A stretch of DNA of 64,000 nt from Salinivirgaceae bacterium (lineage in GTDB: Bacteria > Bacteroidota > Bacteroidia > Bacteroidales > SZUA-534), in contig JAFXQB010000009.1 in NCBI GenBank assembly GCA_017527435.1, positions 60,203-124,202 of the forward strand, read 5' to 3'. The translations under genes were made by a program, and so were the position numbers. The notes under the pieces are model-generated. The model saw only the letters and a program-made list of their open reading frames with translations, was not told where the DNA came from and ran no database searches. Within the stretch, counting starts at the first letter, position 1, and each line of letters starts with the position of its first letter. This document shows, piece by piece, positions 28,881 to 38,049 of the stretch.

Positions 28881-29699
28881 TTATTTAGTGAATTCTGCGA
28901 GCGCTGCGGTCTCTTCGGCCTTGTAGGCGCGCATACGTGTCATAACCTCGTCGAAATCAATCTTGTGGGCATCGAACTCTGGACCATCGACGCAGACAAA
29001 CCGTGTCTTGCCATCGACTGTCACGCGGCACGCGCCGCACATTCCCGTGCCGTCAACCATAATGGTGTTCAGGCTGGCAACGGTCGGAATCTCGTATTTC
29101 TTGGTTGTCAGCGAAGCGAATTTCATCATAATGGTCGGACCAATGACTATCGCCTTGTCAATCTTTTCTTTAGCGATTGCTTTTTCCATACCAACGGTGA
29201 CGTTGCCCTTCTCGCCGTACGAGCCGTCGTCGGTCATAATTATCACTTCGTCAGACCATTTACGCATCTGGTCCTCAAGAATGATAAGGTCTTTCGAACG
29301 GGCGGCAAGAATGGAAATCACGCGGTTTCCTGCCTTCTTCATTGCCTCAACAATAGGCAGAAGCGGTGCCACACCAACGCCACCGCCGCAAGCGAGCACG
29401 GTGCCGAAGTTCTCGATTTCGGTGGCGCGGCCGAGCGGTCCGACAAGGTCGGTCACGTAGTCGCCGACGTTCAGGTCGGTGAGTTTGCGCGACGATACGC
29501 CAATGCGCTGCACAACCAAATCGATAGTGCCTTTTTCGATATTGGCGTCGCTGATAGTGAGCGGGATACGCTCGCCTTTGTCGCCAATCTTAACTATCAC
29601 AAAATTGCCCGCCTTGCGCGATTTGGCAATCAGGGGGGCCTCAATCTCGAGCCTTACTACATTTTCAGAGAAGTACTCTTTTGCAACAATCTTGTTCAC
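28881..29699 (-). CDS. nfnA: NfnA: small subunit of NADH-dependent ferredoxin:NADP+ oxidoreductase
   Basis: 272 residues of the PyrK/sulfide dehydrogenase beta type. An N-terminal FAD-binding barrel (GERIPLTISDAN), an NAD-binding domain (LACGGGVGVAPLLPIVEAMK) and a C-terminal [2Fe-2S] site (GTGMCGACRVTVDGKTRFVC) are all present. It binds NADH and FAD in the bifurcating transhydrogenase. The start codon is GTG at 29699: no ATG is available and the protein begins as family members do. The gene leads the nfnAB operon; a -7 element lies 70 bases upstream. Confidence 0.88.
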   Translation of the reverse strand: MNKIVAKEYFSENVVRLEIEAPLIAKSRKAGNFVIVKIGDKGERIPLTISDANIEKGTIDLVVQRIGVSSRKLTDLNVGDYVTDLVGPLGRATEIENFGTVLACGGGVGVAPLLPIVEAMKKAGNRVISILAARSKDLIILEDQMRKWSDEVIIMTDDGSYGEKGNVTVGMEKAIAKEKIDKAIVIGPTIMMKFASLTTKKYEIPTVASLNTIMVDGTGMCGACRVTVDGKTRFVCVDGPEFDAHKIDFDEVMTRMRAYKAEETAALAEFTK

Positions 29700-30039
29700 T
29701 TAAAAATGCTTTTTATTGATTATCATCAATTTGCCGATAATCGGCGTTGCTTATTACACAAAAAGTGGGCAAATGTATTAAACAAATTCGATTCGCGCGG
29801 CGCAAAAGCTGACGTGGCATCTCATTAAGCGGTCAGCGGCACGGCTTTCTTATTGTGTTTCAAAACGAAACGCGGGTGTTAAGTGATTTGCGTAAAAAGC
29901 AAACCCGAAATCAAACAAAAAACGCACACCTATTCACCTATAGAAAATGGCTGCCATTCGTCAATAAAACCGCGCAACGGCAACGCTTGGCACATTTTTT
30001 GCTTGTAAATCAACTCATTATTAGAAAAAACGCAAAACT
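29700..30039. other. Divergent intergenic region between nfnA and acyl-CoA synthetase
   Basis: 340 bases holding the promoter of nfnAB (29770-29777). For the acyl-CoA synthetase gene on the plus strand I see no exact TAnnTTTG; the sequence TTGGCACATTTTTTG near 29988 is the nearest candidate. No gene or repeat is recognised. Confidence 0.4.
29770..29777 (-). promoter_or_regulatory. -7 promoter element (TACATTTG) of nfnAB
   Basis: Perfect TAnnTTTG on the minus strand, 70 bases before the GTG at 29699. Confidence 0.5.
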
Positions 30040-31704
30040 ATGGTTGTACAAGGTAATTTGGTCAAGGCTTTCGAGTCGACCTTCAAGAAACACTGGGATT
30101 TGGCCGCCCTGTCAATTTACAAAGGCGAAACCCTTACCTACGGCGATATGGCCGTGCTGATTGAGAAAATCCACATTATGTTCGGGCAGTGCGGTGTGAA
30201 GCCTGGCGACAAAATCGCTCTTATCGGCAAGAGCCACCCGCATTGGGCGGTATCGTACGTGGCAACCATAACTTACGGTTGCACAATCGTGCCTATTCTG
30301 GTCGATTTTCATCCGAACGACGTGCAAAACCTTATCACTCATTCTGATGCGGTGATGCTTTTCTGTGGCGATATGGTTCTGCCATCGCTTTCAGCCGAAA
30401 AAATGCCGTTGCTGCGCGCCATCATCAATATGACCAACTTCACAGTTGCCTTTGAGCGCGACGAGTACAACGTGAAAGCCGTGATGGACAACATCGACGA
30501 ACTTTTTGCAAAGAAATACCCCAACGGCTTCACCGCCAACGATGTGAATTATCCTGCAGTTGATGGCGAGGCACTGGCCGTAATCAGTTACACATCGGGC
30601 ACAACGGGCTTCTCGAAGGGCGTTATGCTACCGCACCGCAGCCTGATGGCCAACATTGAGTATGCCATCCGCAATATGCAACTCGACGCGGGCGACCGTA
30701 TGTTGAGCATTCTGCCGCTGGCACACGCCTACGGATGCGCTTTCGAACTTTTGTGGCCGCTCTGCGTGGGCACCCACATCACCTTCCTGGGCCGCTCGGC
30801 TGGTCCGTCGGTGCTGCTCGAGGCATTCAAGGTTGTGAAACCGCACCTTTTGCTGCTGGTTCCGCTGCTCATCGAGAAGATTTACAAGAAACAAGTGCTG
30901 CCGAAAATCAGCACCACTGGTATGAAAATCGCCCTGCACACACCAATACTCAGCGGCATCATCTGCAAGAAGATACGCGAATCGCTGGCCGCTTCGTTCG
31001 GCGACAGTTTCCGCGAGGTTGTGATTGGCGGCGCAGCCCTTAATCCTGAGGTTGAGGCATTCCTGCACAAAATAAAATTCCACTATTCAGTTGGCTACGG
31101 AATGACCGAATGCGGCCCGCTGGTAAGTTATGCAGGCTGGCGCAGCGCCCGTATGGGCTCGTGCGGCAAACTGGTTGACGCTCTTGAGATGACCATCGAT
31201 TCACCGGACCCGGAGAAACAGGCCGGCGAGATTATGGTTCGCGGCGAGGGCGCAATGCTCGGCTACTACAAGAATCCGGCAGCGACCGAAAAGACCATCG
31301 ACAAAGAGGGCTGGCTGCACACCGGCGACCTTGGCGTACTCGACAAAGACGGCTTCATCCACCTGAAAGGCCGCAGCAAGAGTATGATTCTTGGCCCGTC
31401 GGGCGAGAACATCTACCCCGAGGAGATTGAAGCCAAACTGAACGCCCTGCCTTACGTGCAGGAGCAGTTGGTGATTTCGGAGCAGAACAAACTTGTGGCT
31501 TTGGTTTATCCCGATGTTGATTTGATGAAGAATAAAGGCCTTCAGATGGCTGACCTTGAGGAGATTATGGAGAATAACCGCCGCGAGTTGAACGACACTC
31601 TGCCGAAATTTATGCAGGTATCGCGCATCCAACTGCAGGAGAAAGAGTTTGAGAAAACACCGAAACAGAGCATCAAACGCTTCCTGTACGAGAATCAGAA
31701 TTAA
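30040..31704 (+). CDS. Long-chain fatty acyl-CoA synthetase (AMP-forming)
   Basis: 554-residue member of the ANL superfamily. It activates a carboxylic acid, most likely a fatty acid, to acyl-AMP and then acyl-CoA. Motifs: P-loop YTSGTTGFSKGVM near residue 188; YGMTECGPL (A5) near 358; GWLHTGDLGVLDKDG (A7) near 425; the hinge GRSKSMILGPSGENIYPEE; and the catalytic C-terminal lysine region TPKQSIKRF. The N-terminus lacks a signal peptide, so it is cytoplasmic and probably membrane-associated. It is transcribed alone, with a terminator 30 bases downstream. Exact chain length cannot be told. Confidence 0.88.
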   Translation: MVVQGNLVKAFESTFKKHWDLAALSIYKGETLTYGDMAVLIEKIHIMFGQCGVKPGDKIALIGKSHPHWAVSYVATITYGCTIVPILVDFHPNDVQNLITHSDAVMLFCGDMVLPSLSAEKMPLLRAIINMTNFTVAFERDEYNVKAVMDNIDELFAKKYPNGFTANDVNYPAVDGEALAVISYTSGTTGFSKGVMLPHRSLMANIEYAIRNMQLDAGDRMLSILPLAHAYGCAFELLWPLCVGTHITFLGRSAGPSVLLEAFKVVKPHLLLLVPLLIEKIYKKQVLPKISTTGMKIALHTPILSGIICKKIRESLAASFGDSFREVVIGGAALNPEVEAFLHKIKFHYSVGYGMTECGPLVSYAGWRSARMGSCGKLVDALEMTIDSPDPEKQAGEIMVRGEGAMLGYYKNPAATEKTIDKEGWLHTGDLGVLDKDGFIHLKGRSKSMILGPSGENIYPEEIEAKLNALPYVQEQLVISEQNKLVALVYPDVDLMKNKGLQMADLEEIMENNRRELNDTLPKFMQVSRIQLQEKEFEKTPKQSIKRFLYENQN

Positions 31705-31734
31705 TATATAGGTGATAATAATTTGAACGTGAAG

Positions 31735-31762
31735 TGCAGTCGGGTTTCCGGCTGCATTTTTT
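31735..31762 (+). terminator. Terminator after acyl-CoA synthetase gene
   Basis: A 9-bp stem, TGCAGTCGG/CCGGCTGCA (one T-G pair), with loop GTTT is followed by six T. Confidence 0.85.
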
Positions 31763-31943
31763 GTTTTGTATACGGTGCGCCTTACGGCGGAAATTTCAAT
31801 AAAATAAAAAAACAAAATTTCTCAAAATCAGTTAAATATAATTTTTGTAAAATTTTAAAATCAAATTTTCTAATGCTTTCTCGCAAAGCGATAGCCCCGA
31901 ATCATATCATCCATTTCCTAACTGCTAAATCCTAAATAAATCA

Positions 31944-31951
31944 TATCTTTG
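31944..31951 (+). promoter_or_regulatory. -7 promoter element (TATCTTTG) of lysS
   Basis: Perfect TAnnTTTG, 26 bases before the ATG at 31978. A TTAGGA-type tract (CCTAACTGCTAAATCCTAAA) lies directly upstream. Confidence 0.6.
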
Positions 31952-31977
31952 CACCCAAAATTTTACATAGCAAGAAA

Positions 31978-33693
31978 ATGAGCAACATCGAACTTAGCGA
32001 GCAGGAACTGCAACGCCGTCAGAGCCTTGCAGAGCTTCGCAATTTGGGCATCGACCCCTATCCCGCAGCCGAATACGTGGTTTCGGCCTACTCAACCGAC
32101 ATTAAAAACGAGTTCAGCGACGACGCACCGCAGCGCGACGTGACCATTGCCGGCCGCATTATGAGCCGCCGCATTATGGGCAAGGCGTCGTTCATCGAAC
32201 TGCAGGACAGCAAGGGCCGCATTCAGGTTTACATTGCCCGCGACGGCATCTGCCCCGAGGACAACGCTGATATGTACAACGTGGTGTTCAAGAAACTGCT
32301 TGATATTGGCGACTTTATCGGCATAAAAGGTTATGTTTTCCGCACACAGATGGGCGAGATTTCGGTTCACGCAAGTGAACTGACTGTGTTGAGCAAGAGC
32401 CTGCGCCCGCTGCCAATCGTTAAATATAAAGACGGCGTGGCTTACGACGCCTTCGACGACCCCGAGTTGCGCTACCGTCAGCGTTACGTTGATTTGGTTG
32501 TAAACGACGGCGTTAAGGACACGTTCCTGAAACGCGCCACAATCATCCGCACGCTGCGCTCCATACTCGACGAGGCCGGCTACACCGAGGTGGAAACGCC
32601 TACCCTTCAGGCAATTGCGGGCGGTGCATCGGCTCGTCCGTTCATCACGCATTTCAATGCGCTCGATATTGATATGTATATGCGAATTGCCACCGAACTC
32701 TACCTTAAACGTCTGATTGTGGGCGGTTTTGAGGGTGTTTACGAGATTGGCAAGAACTTCCGCAACGAGGGTATGGACCGCAACCACAACCCCGAGTTCA
32801 CCTGTATGGAACTCTACGTTCAGTACAAAGACTATAATTGGATGATGAGTTTCACCGAGAAGATGCTCGAAAAAATCTGCATCGCGGTGAACGGCTGCAC
32901 CGAGAGCAAAATCGGCGACAACATTGTGTCGTTCAAGGCCCCGTACCGCCGCCTGCCTATTCTCGACGCCATCAAAGAGAAGACCGGCTTCGACTGCAAC
33001 GGCAAGAGCGAGGACGAAATCCGCCAGTTCTGCCTGTCGAAGGGAATGGAAGTTGACGAGACAATGGGCAAGGGCAAACTCATCGACGAGATTTTCGGCG
33101 AGTTCTGCGAAGGCACATTCATCCAACCGACCTTCATCACCGACTATCCGGTTGAAATGTCGCCACTTACAAAGATGCACCGCTCAAAACCCGGACTCAC
33201 CGAGCGCTTTGAGTTGATGGTGAACGGCAAGGAATTGGCCAACGCCTATTCAGAGTTGAACGACCCGATTGACCAGTACAACCGCTTTGTCGACCAAATG
33301 AAATTGGCCGACAAGGGCGACGACGAGGCAATGATTATCGACCACGACTTTATGCGCGCTCTCGAATACGGAATGCCGCCAACATCGGGCATCGGCATCG
33401 GCATCGACCGCTTGGCAATGTTTATGATTGGCCAACCGACAATTCAAGAGGTGCTGCTCTTCCCGCAGATGAAACCCGAGAAGAAGGCTCAAACCGTTAC
33501 ACCTGACGATTTTGTTGCGATTGGCGTTCCCGCCGAATGGGCTGAAGTGGTGATTAAGGCCGGATTCAATTCGGTTGAGAATCTGCGCAACTGCAAGCCA
33601 ACACAGGTGCATCAGCAGCTTAACGGCTACCGCAAAAAGAACAAACTCGAGATTCCAGCACTATCGCTCGAAGATGTGCAGAAATGGTTTTAA
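31978..33693 (+). CDS. lysS: Lysyl-tRNA synthetase, class II, with C-terminal extension
   Basis: 571 residues; charges tRNA-Lys in the cytoplasm. An N-terminal OB-fold anticodon domain (GRIMSRRIMGKASFIELQDS) is followed by class II motif 1 (VETPTLQAIAGGASARPF), motif 2 (NFRNEGMDRNHNPEFT) and motif 3 (GIGIGIDRLAMFM). Typical LysS ends near residue 500; here about 70 further residues (from ~505, VTPDDFVAIGVPAEWAEVV) form what looks like a small helix-hairpin-helix domain. Similar long forms are known from Bacteroidales, so it is probably not a fusion artefact. The role of the tail is unknown. Confidence 0.96.
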   Translation: MSNIELSEQELQRRQSLAELRNLGIDPYPAAEYVVSAYSTDIKNEFSDDAPQRDVTIAGRIMSRRIMGKASFIELQDSKGRIQVYIARDGICPEDNADMYNVVFKKLLDIGDFIGIKGYVFRTQMGEISVHASELTVLSKSLRPLPIVKYKDGVAYDAFDDPELRYRQRYVDLVVNDGVKDTFLKRATIIRTLRSILDEAGYTEVETPTLQAIAGGASARPFITHFNALDIDMYMRIATELYLKRLIVGGFEGVYEIGKNFRNEGMDRNHNPEFTCMELYVQYKDYNWMMSFTEKMLEKICIAVNGCTESKIGDNIVSFKAPYRRLPILDAIKEKTGFDCNGKSEDEIRQFCLSKGMEVDETMGKGKLIDEIFGEFCEGTFIQPTFITDYPVEMSPLTKMHRSKPGLTERFELMVNGKELANAYSELNDPIDQYNRFVDQMKLADKGDDEAMIIDHDFMRALEYGMPPTSGIGIGIDRLAMFMIGQPTIQEVLLFPQMKPEKKAQTVTPDDFVAIGVPAEWAEVVIKAGFNSVENLRNCKPTQVHQQLNGYRKKNKLEIPALSLEDVQKWF

Positions 33694-33714
33694 TATCGAT
33701 ATAAATTGTTTGTT

Positions 33715-34377
33715 ATGAAAACGATAAGAGCTTTTGCAGCAATTGCGACACTTTCCATCGGTTTGTCGGCTTCGGCGCAGACCAACCTGCCCGAATTCAC
33801 CAAAATAAAGGTCTTCGGCAGAATGGAGGTGAGCATCAAATATGGTCAGCCACAGAGTGTTACGGTCAAGGCCGGAAAAACTGATAATGTCACATACAAA
33901 GTGGTTGACGGTCAATTGCAAATCAGTGGCGAAGCTCTTACACGCCAGAGCAACGTGGTTGTGACTGTTGGTTGCCCGAAATTGGATGCTGTTGAATTGG
34001 GCGGCAACGCAAAATGCTTCAACAGCGGTGCCATAACCACTGATATTTTGCATCTTGAGGCAGGTGCCGGCACAGAGCTCGACCTTTTGGTTGAGTCGGA
34101 CTCTGTGGATGTGATGGTGGCACGCGGCGGTTTTGCCCGGCTCAACGGAAAAGCGCGCGCTGTGAAGCTGAAAACTTCGTCTGGCGGCTCATACGCTGCC
34201 GACGAGATGGAAAACAGCGTTTTCTACGCCGAGATGGGAGGTGGCATTGCCCGCACTAAAACAAACGACCGCATTGTAGCCAACCTTGCTGAAAAGGCCA
34301 GCCTGTTCTACACCGGAACGCCCAAAATTGAGACAAAAGAAGGCTCGAAAGGCGAAATTAAACCAGACGAAGAGTAA
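33715..34377 (+). CDS. DUF2807-type exported beta-helix protein
   Basis: 220 residues from the ATG at 33715; a TTG three codons earlier is less likely because the signal peptide MKTIRAFAAIATLSIGLSASAQ begins at the ATG. The mature part has the regular strands of the DUF2807 (GIN) family: FTKIKVFGRMEVSIKYG, VTVGCPKLDAVELGGNA, DILHLEAGAGTELDLLVESD. It is probably periplasmic or surface exposed. The usual second half of the domain is shortened and the C-terminus is charged (KEGSKGEIKPDEE). The gene starts 21 bases after lysS. Function unknown. Confidence 0.8.
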   Translation: MKTIRAFAAIATLSIGLSASAQTNLPEFTKIKVFGRMEVSIKYGQPQSVTVKAGKTDNVTYKVVDGQLQISGEALTRQSNVVVTVGCPKLDAVELGGNAKCFNSGAITTDILHLEAGAGTELDLLVESDSVDVMVARGGFARLNGKARAVKLKTSSGGSYAADEMENSVFYAEMGGGIARTKTNDRIVANLAEKASLFYTGTPKIETKEGSKGEIKPDEE

Positions 34378-34403
34378 AAGTTTTAAGTTAATAAGTTATA
34401 AGT

Positions 34404-34425
34404 AGGGACGTGGCGTGCCGCGTCC
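34404..34425. repeat. Short palindromic repeat, GGACG...CGTCC family, copy 1
   Basis: GTAGGGACG begins the unit; the palindrome is GGACG-T-GGC-GT-GCC-G-CGTCC. The same frame with different inner arms recurs at 34466-34490 and 53350-53377. Confidence 0.6.
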
Positions 34426-34465
34426 GACAAGAAACGAAGAATAGTTAGGATTTAGGAATTAGGAT

Positions 34466-34490
34466 GTAGGGACGTCATATTATGGCGTCC
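34466..34490. repeat. Short palindromic repeat, GGACG...CGTCC family, copy 2
   Basis: GTAGGGACG begins the unit; inner arms are CATA/TATG instead of GGC/GCC, still complementary. The T and G next to the outer arms are unchanged. A TTAGGATTTAGGAATTAGGA tract (34445-34464) precedes it. Confidence 0.6.
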
Positions 34491-34528
34491 GAAAAAACGA
34501 TTATCCGATTCACCAATTCACCAACAAA

Positions 34529-35128
34529 ATGGAAATAAAATCAGCAGAATTTGTAATGAGCAACACCGATTTTCGGAAGTGCCCGCCGCCGACAATGCCC
34601 GAATACGCATTCATCGGCCGCTCGAATGTGGGCAAAAGTTCGCTCATCAATATGCTGACAAACAACCAGAAATTAGCCAAAGTATCGGGCACGCCGGGCA
34701 AAACGCAGACCATCAACCATTTCGTGATAAACAAGAATTGGTATTTGGTTGACCTTCCGGGATACGGCTATGCCAAATCGGCCAGAACAGAACGCCGCAC
34801 GTGGCAGTCGTTCATTGGCGACTACATCCGCAACCGCGAGAACCTATACTGCCTGTTCATCCTTGTCGACAGCCGCCACAATCCGCTTGCCATCGACATT
34901 GATTTCATCCGTTGGGCCGGCGAGCAGGGCATTCCAATCGCCATTGTCTTTACCAAGGCCGACAAGCTCTCGAAATCGGCACTGAACATAAACACAGGCC
35001 TTTACAAACAGCGTCTGCTCGAAGATTGGGAAGAGTTGCCGCCGTGCTTCGTCACATCGTCGGAAAAGCGCGAAGGCCGCGACGAGATTTTGGATTTCAT
35101 TGATGCGGCAAATAAAACCGAAAATTGA
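34529..35128 (+). CDS. engB: Ribosome biogenesis GTP-binding protein EngB (YihA/YsxC)
   Basis: 199-residue TRAFAC-class GTPase needed for assembly of the large ribosomal subunit. G motifs are complete: G1 [10 protein letters not shown]2 [10 protein letters not shown]3 DLPGYGYA, G4 TKAD, G5 SSEKREG. Length and the N-terminal SAEFVMS fit EngB. It is preceded by 151 bases of repeats rather than a gene. Confidence 0.95.
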   Translation: MEIKSAEFVMSNTDFRKCPPPTMPEYAFIGRSNVGKSSLINMLTNNQKLAKVSGTPGKTQTINHFVINKNWYLVDLPGYGYAKSARTERRTWQSFIGDYIRNRENLYCLFILVDSRHNPLAIDIDFIRWAGEQGIPIAIVFTKADKLSKSALNINTGLYKQRLLEDWEELPPCFVTSSEKREGRDEILDFIDAANKTEN

Positions 35129-35261
35129 AAGGGGTCGTCATCCTTGCCTTTACACATAACTCTTTACTCTCTACACATTACACTCTATCAACCACTTAAC
35201 CATTTGTTGATATTTTGAGCACATTGTTTCGGAAAAATCACGCAGCGATACAAATTATTTA

Positions 35262-35269
35262 TAATTTTG
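35262..35269 (+). promoter_or_regulatory. -7 promoter element (TAATTTTG) of prs
   Basis: Perfect TAnnTTTG, 43 bases before the ATG at 35313. Confidence 0.5.
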
Positions 35270-35312
35270 TAGACGGTGATTCTAAAAATAAACATTTGAA
35301 AATCAATCAACT

Positions 35313-36248
35313 ATGTTGTCTGCGCCAATAAAATTGTTCTCTGGAACCGCAACACGCTACCTTGCTGAAAAAATTGCCGACAGTTATGGTATAACATTAG
35401 GTCGCTCTTTGGTTCAGCACTTTGCCGACGGCGAATTTGCCACATCGTACGAAGAAACCGTCCGCGGCTCAAATCTTTTCATCATTCAATCGACATTCCA
35501 GCCGAGCGACAATCTGCTTGAGCTGCTGATGATGATTGACGCCGCCAAACGCGCTTCGGCCTACAAGATTATCGCAGTGATGCCGTATTTCGGCTTTGCC
35601 CGCCAGGACCGCAAGGACCGTCCGCGCGTGTCAATCGGCGCAAAACTTGTTGCCGACCTGCTCACAGCTGCCGGTGTGTCGCGCGTCATCACAATGGACC
35701 TGCACGCCGACCAGATTCAGGGCTTCTTCAATCTGCCGGTCGACCACCTTTACGCATCGTCGATTTTTGTGCCGTATCTGCGCAGCCAAAACATTAAGGA
35801 CCTGACAATTGCGGCGCCCGATATGGGCGGCTCAAAACGCGCCAACGCCTACGCCCAATACCTGAATGCCCCGATGGCCATCGGTCACAAGCACCGCGCC
35901 AAGGCCAACGTGGTTGATGAGTTGCGCATTATTGGCGATGTGAAGGACCGCAACGTTGTCATCATCGACGATATGATTGACACCGCCGGCACCATCACCA
36001 AAGCCGCACAAGTGATTATGGACCAGGGCGCAAGCAGCGTCCGCGTGATGGCCACACACCCCATTCTTTCGGGCCCTGCCTACGAGCGCCTGATGGACTC
36101 GCCCATCACCGAAGTCATCACCACCGACACCATTCCTTTGAAGCAGGAATGCGACAAGATAACCGTTCTTTCGGTTGCCGACCTGTTCGCCAACACCATC
36201 AAGAGCGTTTATCAGGAACGGTCAATCAGTTCGAACTTTATTTTCTGA
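35313..36248 (+). CDS. prs: Ribose-phosphate pyrophosphokinase (PRPP synthase)
   Basis: 311 residues; makes PRPP from ribose 5-phosphate and ATP for nucleotide, His and Trp synthesis. Motifs: FADGEFATSYEETVRG, YFGFARQDRKDRPR (ATP and flexible-loop region), MDLHADQIQGFF, and the PRPP-binding loop VVIIDDMIDTAGTI. It is full length and monocistronic, with a terminator behind it. Confidence 0.96.
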   Translation: MLSAPIKLFSGTATRYLAEKIADSYGITLGRSLVQHFADGEFATSYEETVRGSNLFIIQSTFQPSDNLLELLMMIDAAKRASAYKIIAVMPYFGFARQDRKDRPRVSIGAKLVADLLTAAGVSRVITMDLHADQIQGFFNLPVDHLYASSIFVPYLRSQNIKDLTIAAPDMGGSKRANAYAQYLNAPMAIGHKHRAKANVVDELRIIGDVKDRNVVIIDDMIDTAGTITKAAQVIMDQGASSVRVMATHPILSGPAYERLMDSPITEVITTDTIPLKQECDKITVLSVADLFANTIKSVYQERSISSNFIF

Positions 36249-36269
36249 TAAATACGAAACAAAATAGGC

Positions 36270-36308
36270 AAGCCCTGAATCGGAAACGGTTCGGGGTTTG
36301 TTGCTTTT
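36270..36308 (+). terminator. Probable terminator after prs
   Basis: A 10-bp stem, AAGCCCTGAA/TTCGGGGTTT (two wobble pairs), with a 10-base loop is followed by GTTGCTTTT. Confidence 0.6.
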
Positions 36309-36407
36309 GGAAGAAAAAGTCGGCCTTTCATTCCGATAGACAAGGTCGCAATTATCCGATTCACCATTGATTTTTTTTAATTATCTTTTCGGCGAGTTTT
36401 TAGAAAG

Positions 36408-37193
36408 ATGGATACTACATATTTCTGCAATCAAAGTCTTATTCCGGTCCGCACCGAGCCACGCGAAGGGGCCGAATTGGAAACGCAAATTCTGTTTGGC
36501 GAGATGTATCGCGCAACAGAAACTGACAGCGGCTGGACACGCATCAAAATCAATTCCGACGGCGCCGAAGGTTGGATAAACAGCAAACTGCTCACCCCCA
36601 TCGACGGCGACCAACTGCACCGTCTGCTGGCTTCGGAACGCCACATTGCAAGCCGCCCGCTCGATTTTATGATTGTCGACAACCAATGGCAGCTGCCGCT
36701 GCCGGCCGGTTCAGTTCTCTATGGCCGCGGCCCGAGCTACAACATCGAAGTTGGCGAACACCTTTATTCTTACTATTCTGATAGTCAGCTGTATAGCGAC
36801 AAACGCAACAATGTTACTATGCTTGCCGAGTCGCTCATCGGGGCACCGTATCTTTGGGGTGGAAAAACAATGCTGGGCATCGACTGCTCTGGGCTCACCC
36901 AGGTGTTGTTCAGCACTGTGGGCGTGCAACTTCCGCGCAACGCGTCGCAGCAAGCCACAATGGGAATGCCTGTGCCGTTCATCGACAACGCCCGCCCGTG
37001 CGACCTTGCCTTTTTCGATAACGACGAAGGCTCAATTGTGCACGTTGGCCTGATAATGGGCGACAACCGCATCATCCACGCTTCACGCGGCCGCGTCCGT
37101 GCCGACTCTATCGACCATCAGGGCATCTACAACCGCGACATCAACGCATACACTCACAAATTAAGGCTGATTAACAGACTATTGCCCGAATAG
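36408..37193 (+). CDS. SH3-NlpC/P60 (C40) cell-wall peptidase without signal peptide
   Basis: 261 residues. The N-terminal ~65 residues form a bacterial SH3-like domain (IPVRTEPREGAELETQILFG, WTRIKI, GWINSKLL), a second SH3-like piece follows, and the C-terminal ~125 residues are an NlpC/P60 domain. Catalytic residues are visible: Cys in GIDCSGLTQ, His in IVHVGL and His in IIHASRGRV. The family cleaves gamma-D-Glu-diamino acid bonds of peptidoglycan peptides. There is no signal peptide, so it probably works in the cytoplasm on recycled muropeptides, as YkfC-like enzymes do. comF begins 2 bases after its stop. Confidence 0.88.
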   Translation: MDTTYFCNQSLIPVRTEPREGAELETQILFGEMYRATETDSGWTRIKINSDGAEGWINSKLLTPIDGDQLHRLLASERHIASRPLDFMIVDNQWQLPLPAGSVLYGRGPSYNIEVGEHLYSYYSDSQLYSDKRNNVTMLAESLIGAPYLWGGKTMLGIDCSGLTQVLFSTVGVQLPRNASQQATMGMPVPFIDNARPCDLAFFDNDEGSIVHVGLIMGDNRIIHASRGRVRADSIDHQGIYNRDINAYTHKLRLINRLLPE

Positions 37194-37195
37194 CG

Positions 37196-37912
37196 ATGCA
37201 CTGGCTCGGCACCATACGACAGTTGGGCAGCGACCTTCTGTCGCTCTTCTCGCCGCCAACGTGCTGCGCTTGCGGAACGGCTTTAGTACGCGGCGAACAA
37301 ATGATGTGCACCCATTGCCTGATGAAAATGCCTTTGACCAACTTCCACAAGGTTCGCGACAATATGGTTGAGAAGAGCTTCTGGGGTCGAATCCCCATTG
37401 AACGCGCAACATCGTATTTCTTTTTTGTGAAAGACAGTGATTTCCAACATATCCTACACTCACTCAAATATAATGGCCGCAGCGATATTGGCGTATATCT
37501 GGGAAAAAGATTTGGCAACGAACTGGTTACGCAACCCGATTTCAAACATTTCGACCGAATTATTCCTGTGCCACTTCACGCTGACAAACTCAAAAAACGT
37601 GGCTACAACCAAAGCGAGATGATTGCCCGCGGACTATCGAAAGCTATGAATATACCGGTTGACACCAAAACGCTTGTGCGTACCACGTTCACCGAAACGC
37701 AAACAAAAAAGAGCCGAATTGAGCGTTGGGAAAACGTGAAAAGTGTGTTTGCCGCCAATCCCGCCGTCAATCTCAACGGCCAACACGTTCTGCTCGTTGA
37801 CGACGTGCTGACAACCGGCGCCACCATTGAAGGTTGCGCACAGGCACTGCTCGACAAAAATCCGACAGTGAAAATAAGCGTGGCAACGTTGGCTTATGCG
37901 CATACGGTTTAG
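37196..37912 (+). CDS. comF: ComF-family phosphoribosyltransferase-like protein
   Basis: 238 residues. N-terminal zinc-ribbon-like cysteines (PPTCCACGTAL and MCTHCLMKMP) are followed by a PRTase fold with IIPVPLHADKLKKRGYNQSE and the PRPP loop LLVDDVLTTGATIEGC. ComF acts in DNA uptake in transformable bacteria; in others its role is unclear. dprA lies convergently 137 bases away. The start overlaps closely with the preceding peptidase gene (2-base gap), so translation is probably coupled. Confidence 0.9.
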   Translation: MHWLGTIRQLGSDLLSLFSPPTCCACGTALVRGEQMMCTHCLMKMPLTNFHKVRDNMVEKSFWGRIPIERATSYFFFVKDSDFQHILHSLKYNGRSDIGVYLGKRFGNELVTQPDFKHFDRIIPVPLHADKLKKRGYNQSEMIARGLSKAMNIPVDTKTLVRTTFTETQTKKSRIERWENVKSVFAANPAVNLNGQHVLLVDDVLTTGATIEGCAQALLDKNPTVKISVATLAYAHTV

Positions 37913-37995
37913 TAAGGCGTGATGGATTGAAGGATTGAATGAGAGAAGGATTGAATATGCAAATGTGCATTTTAAAACCGCTTGGCAGTGAAGCC

Positions 37996-38011
37996 CCCGA
38001 TAGCTATCGGG
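37996..38011. repeat. Palindrome CCCGATAGCTATCGGG, copy 1
   Basis: A perfect 16-bp palindrome between the converging comF and dprA genes. Related copies are at 43618, 53234, 53440 and 53455. Confidence 0.7.
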
Positions 38012-38049
38012 ATAAACTTCTAAACAAGCGAAGCGACTAAACCTTCTAT

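Noticed and set aside
32092..33180. 362-residue minus-strand frame across lysS
   Set aside because: Fully antisense to a certain LysS; Val/Ala/His-rich low-information sequence.
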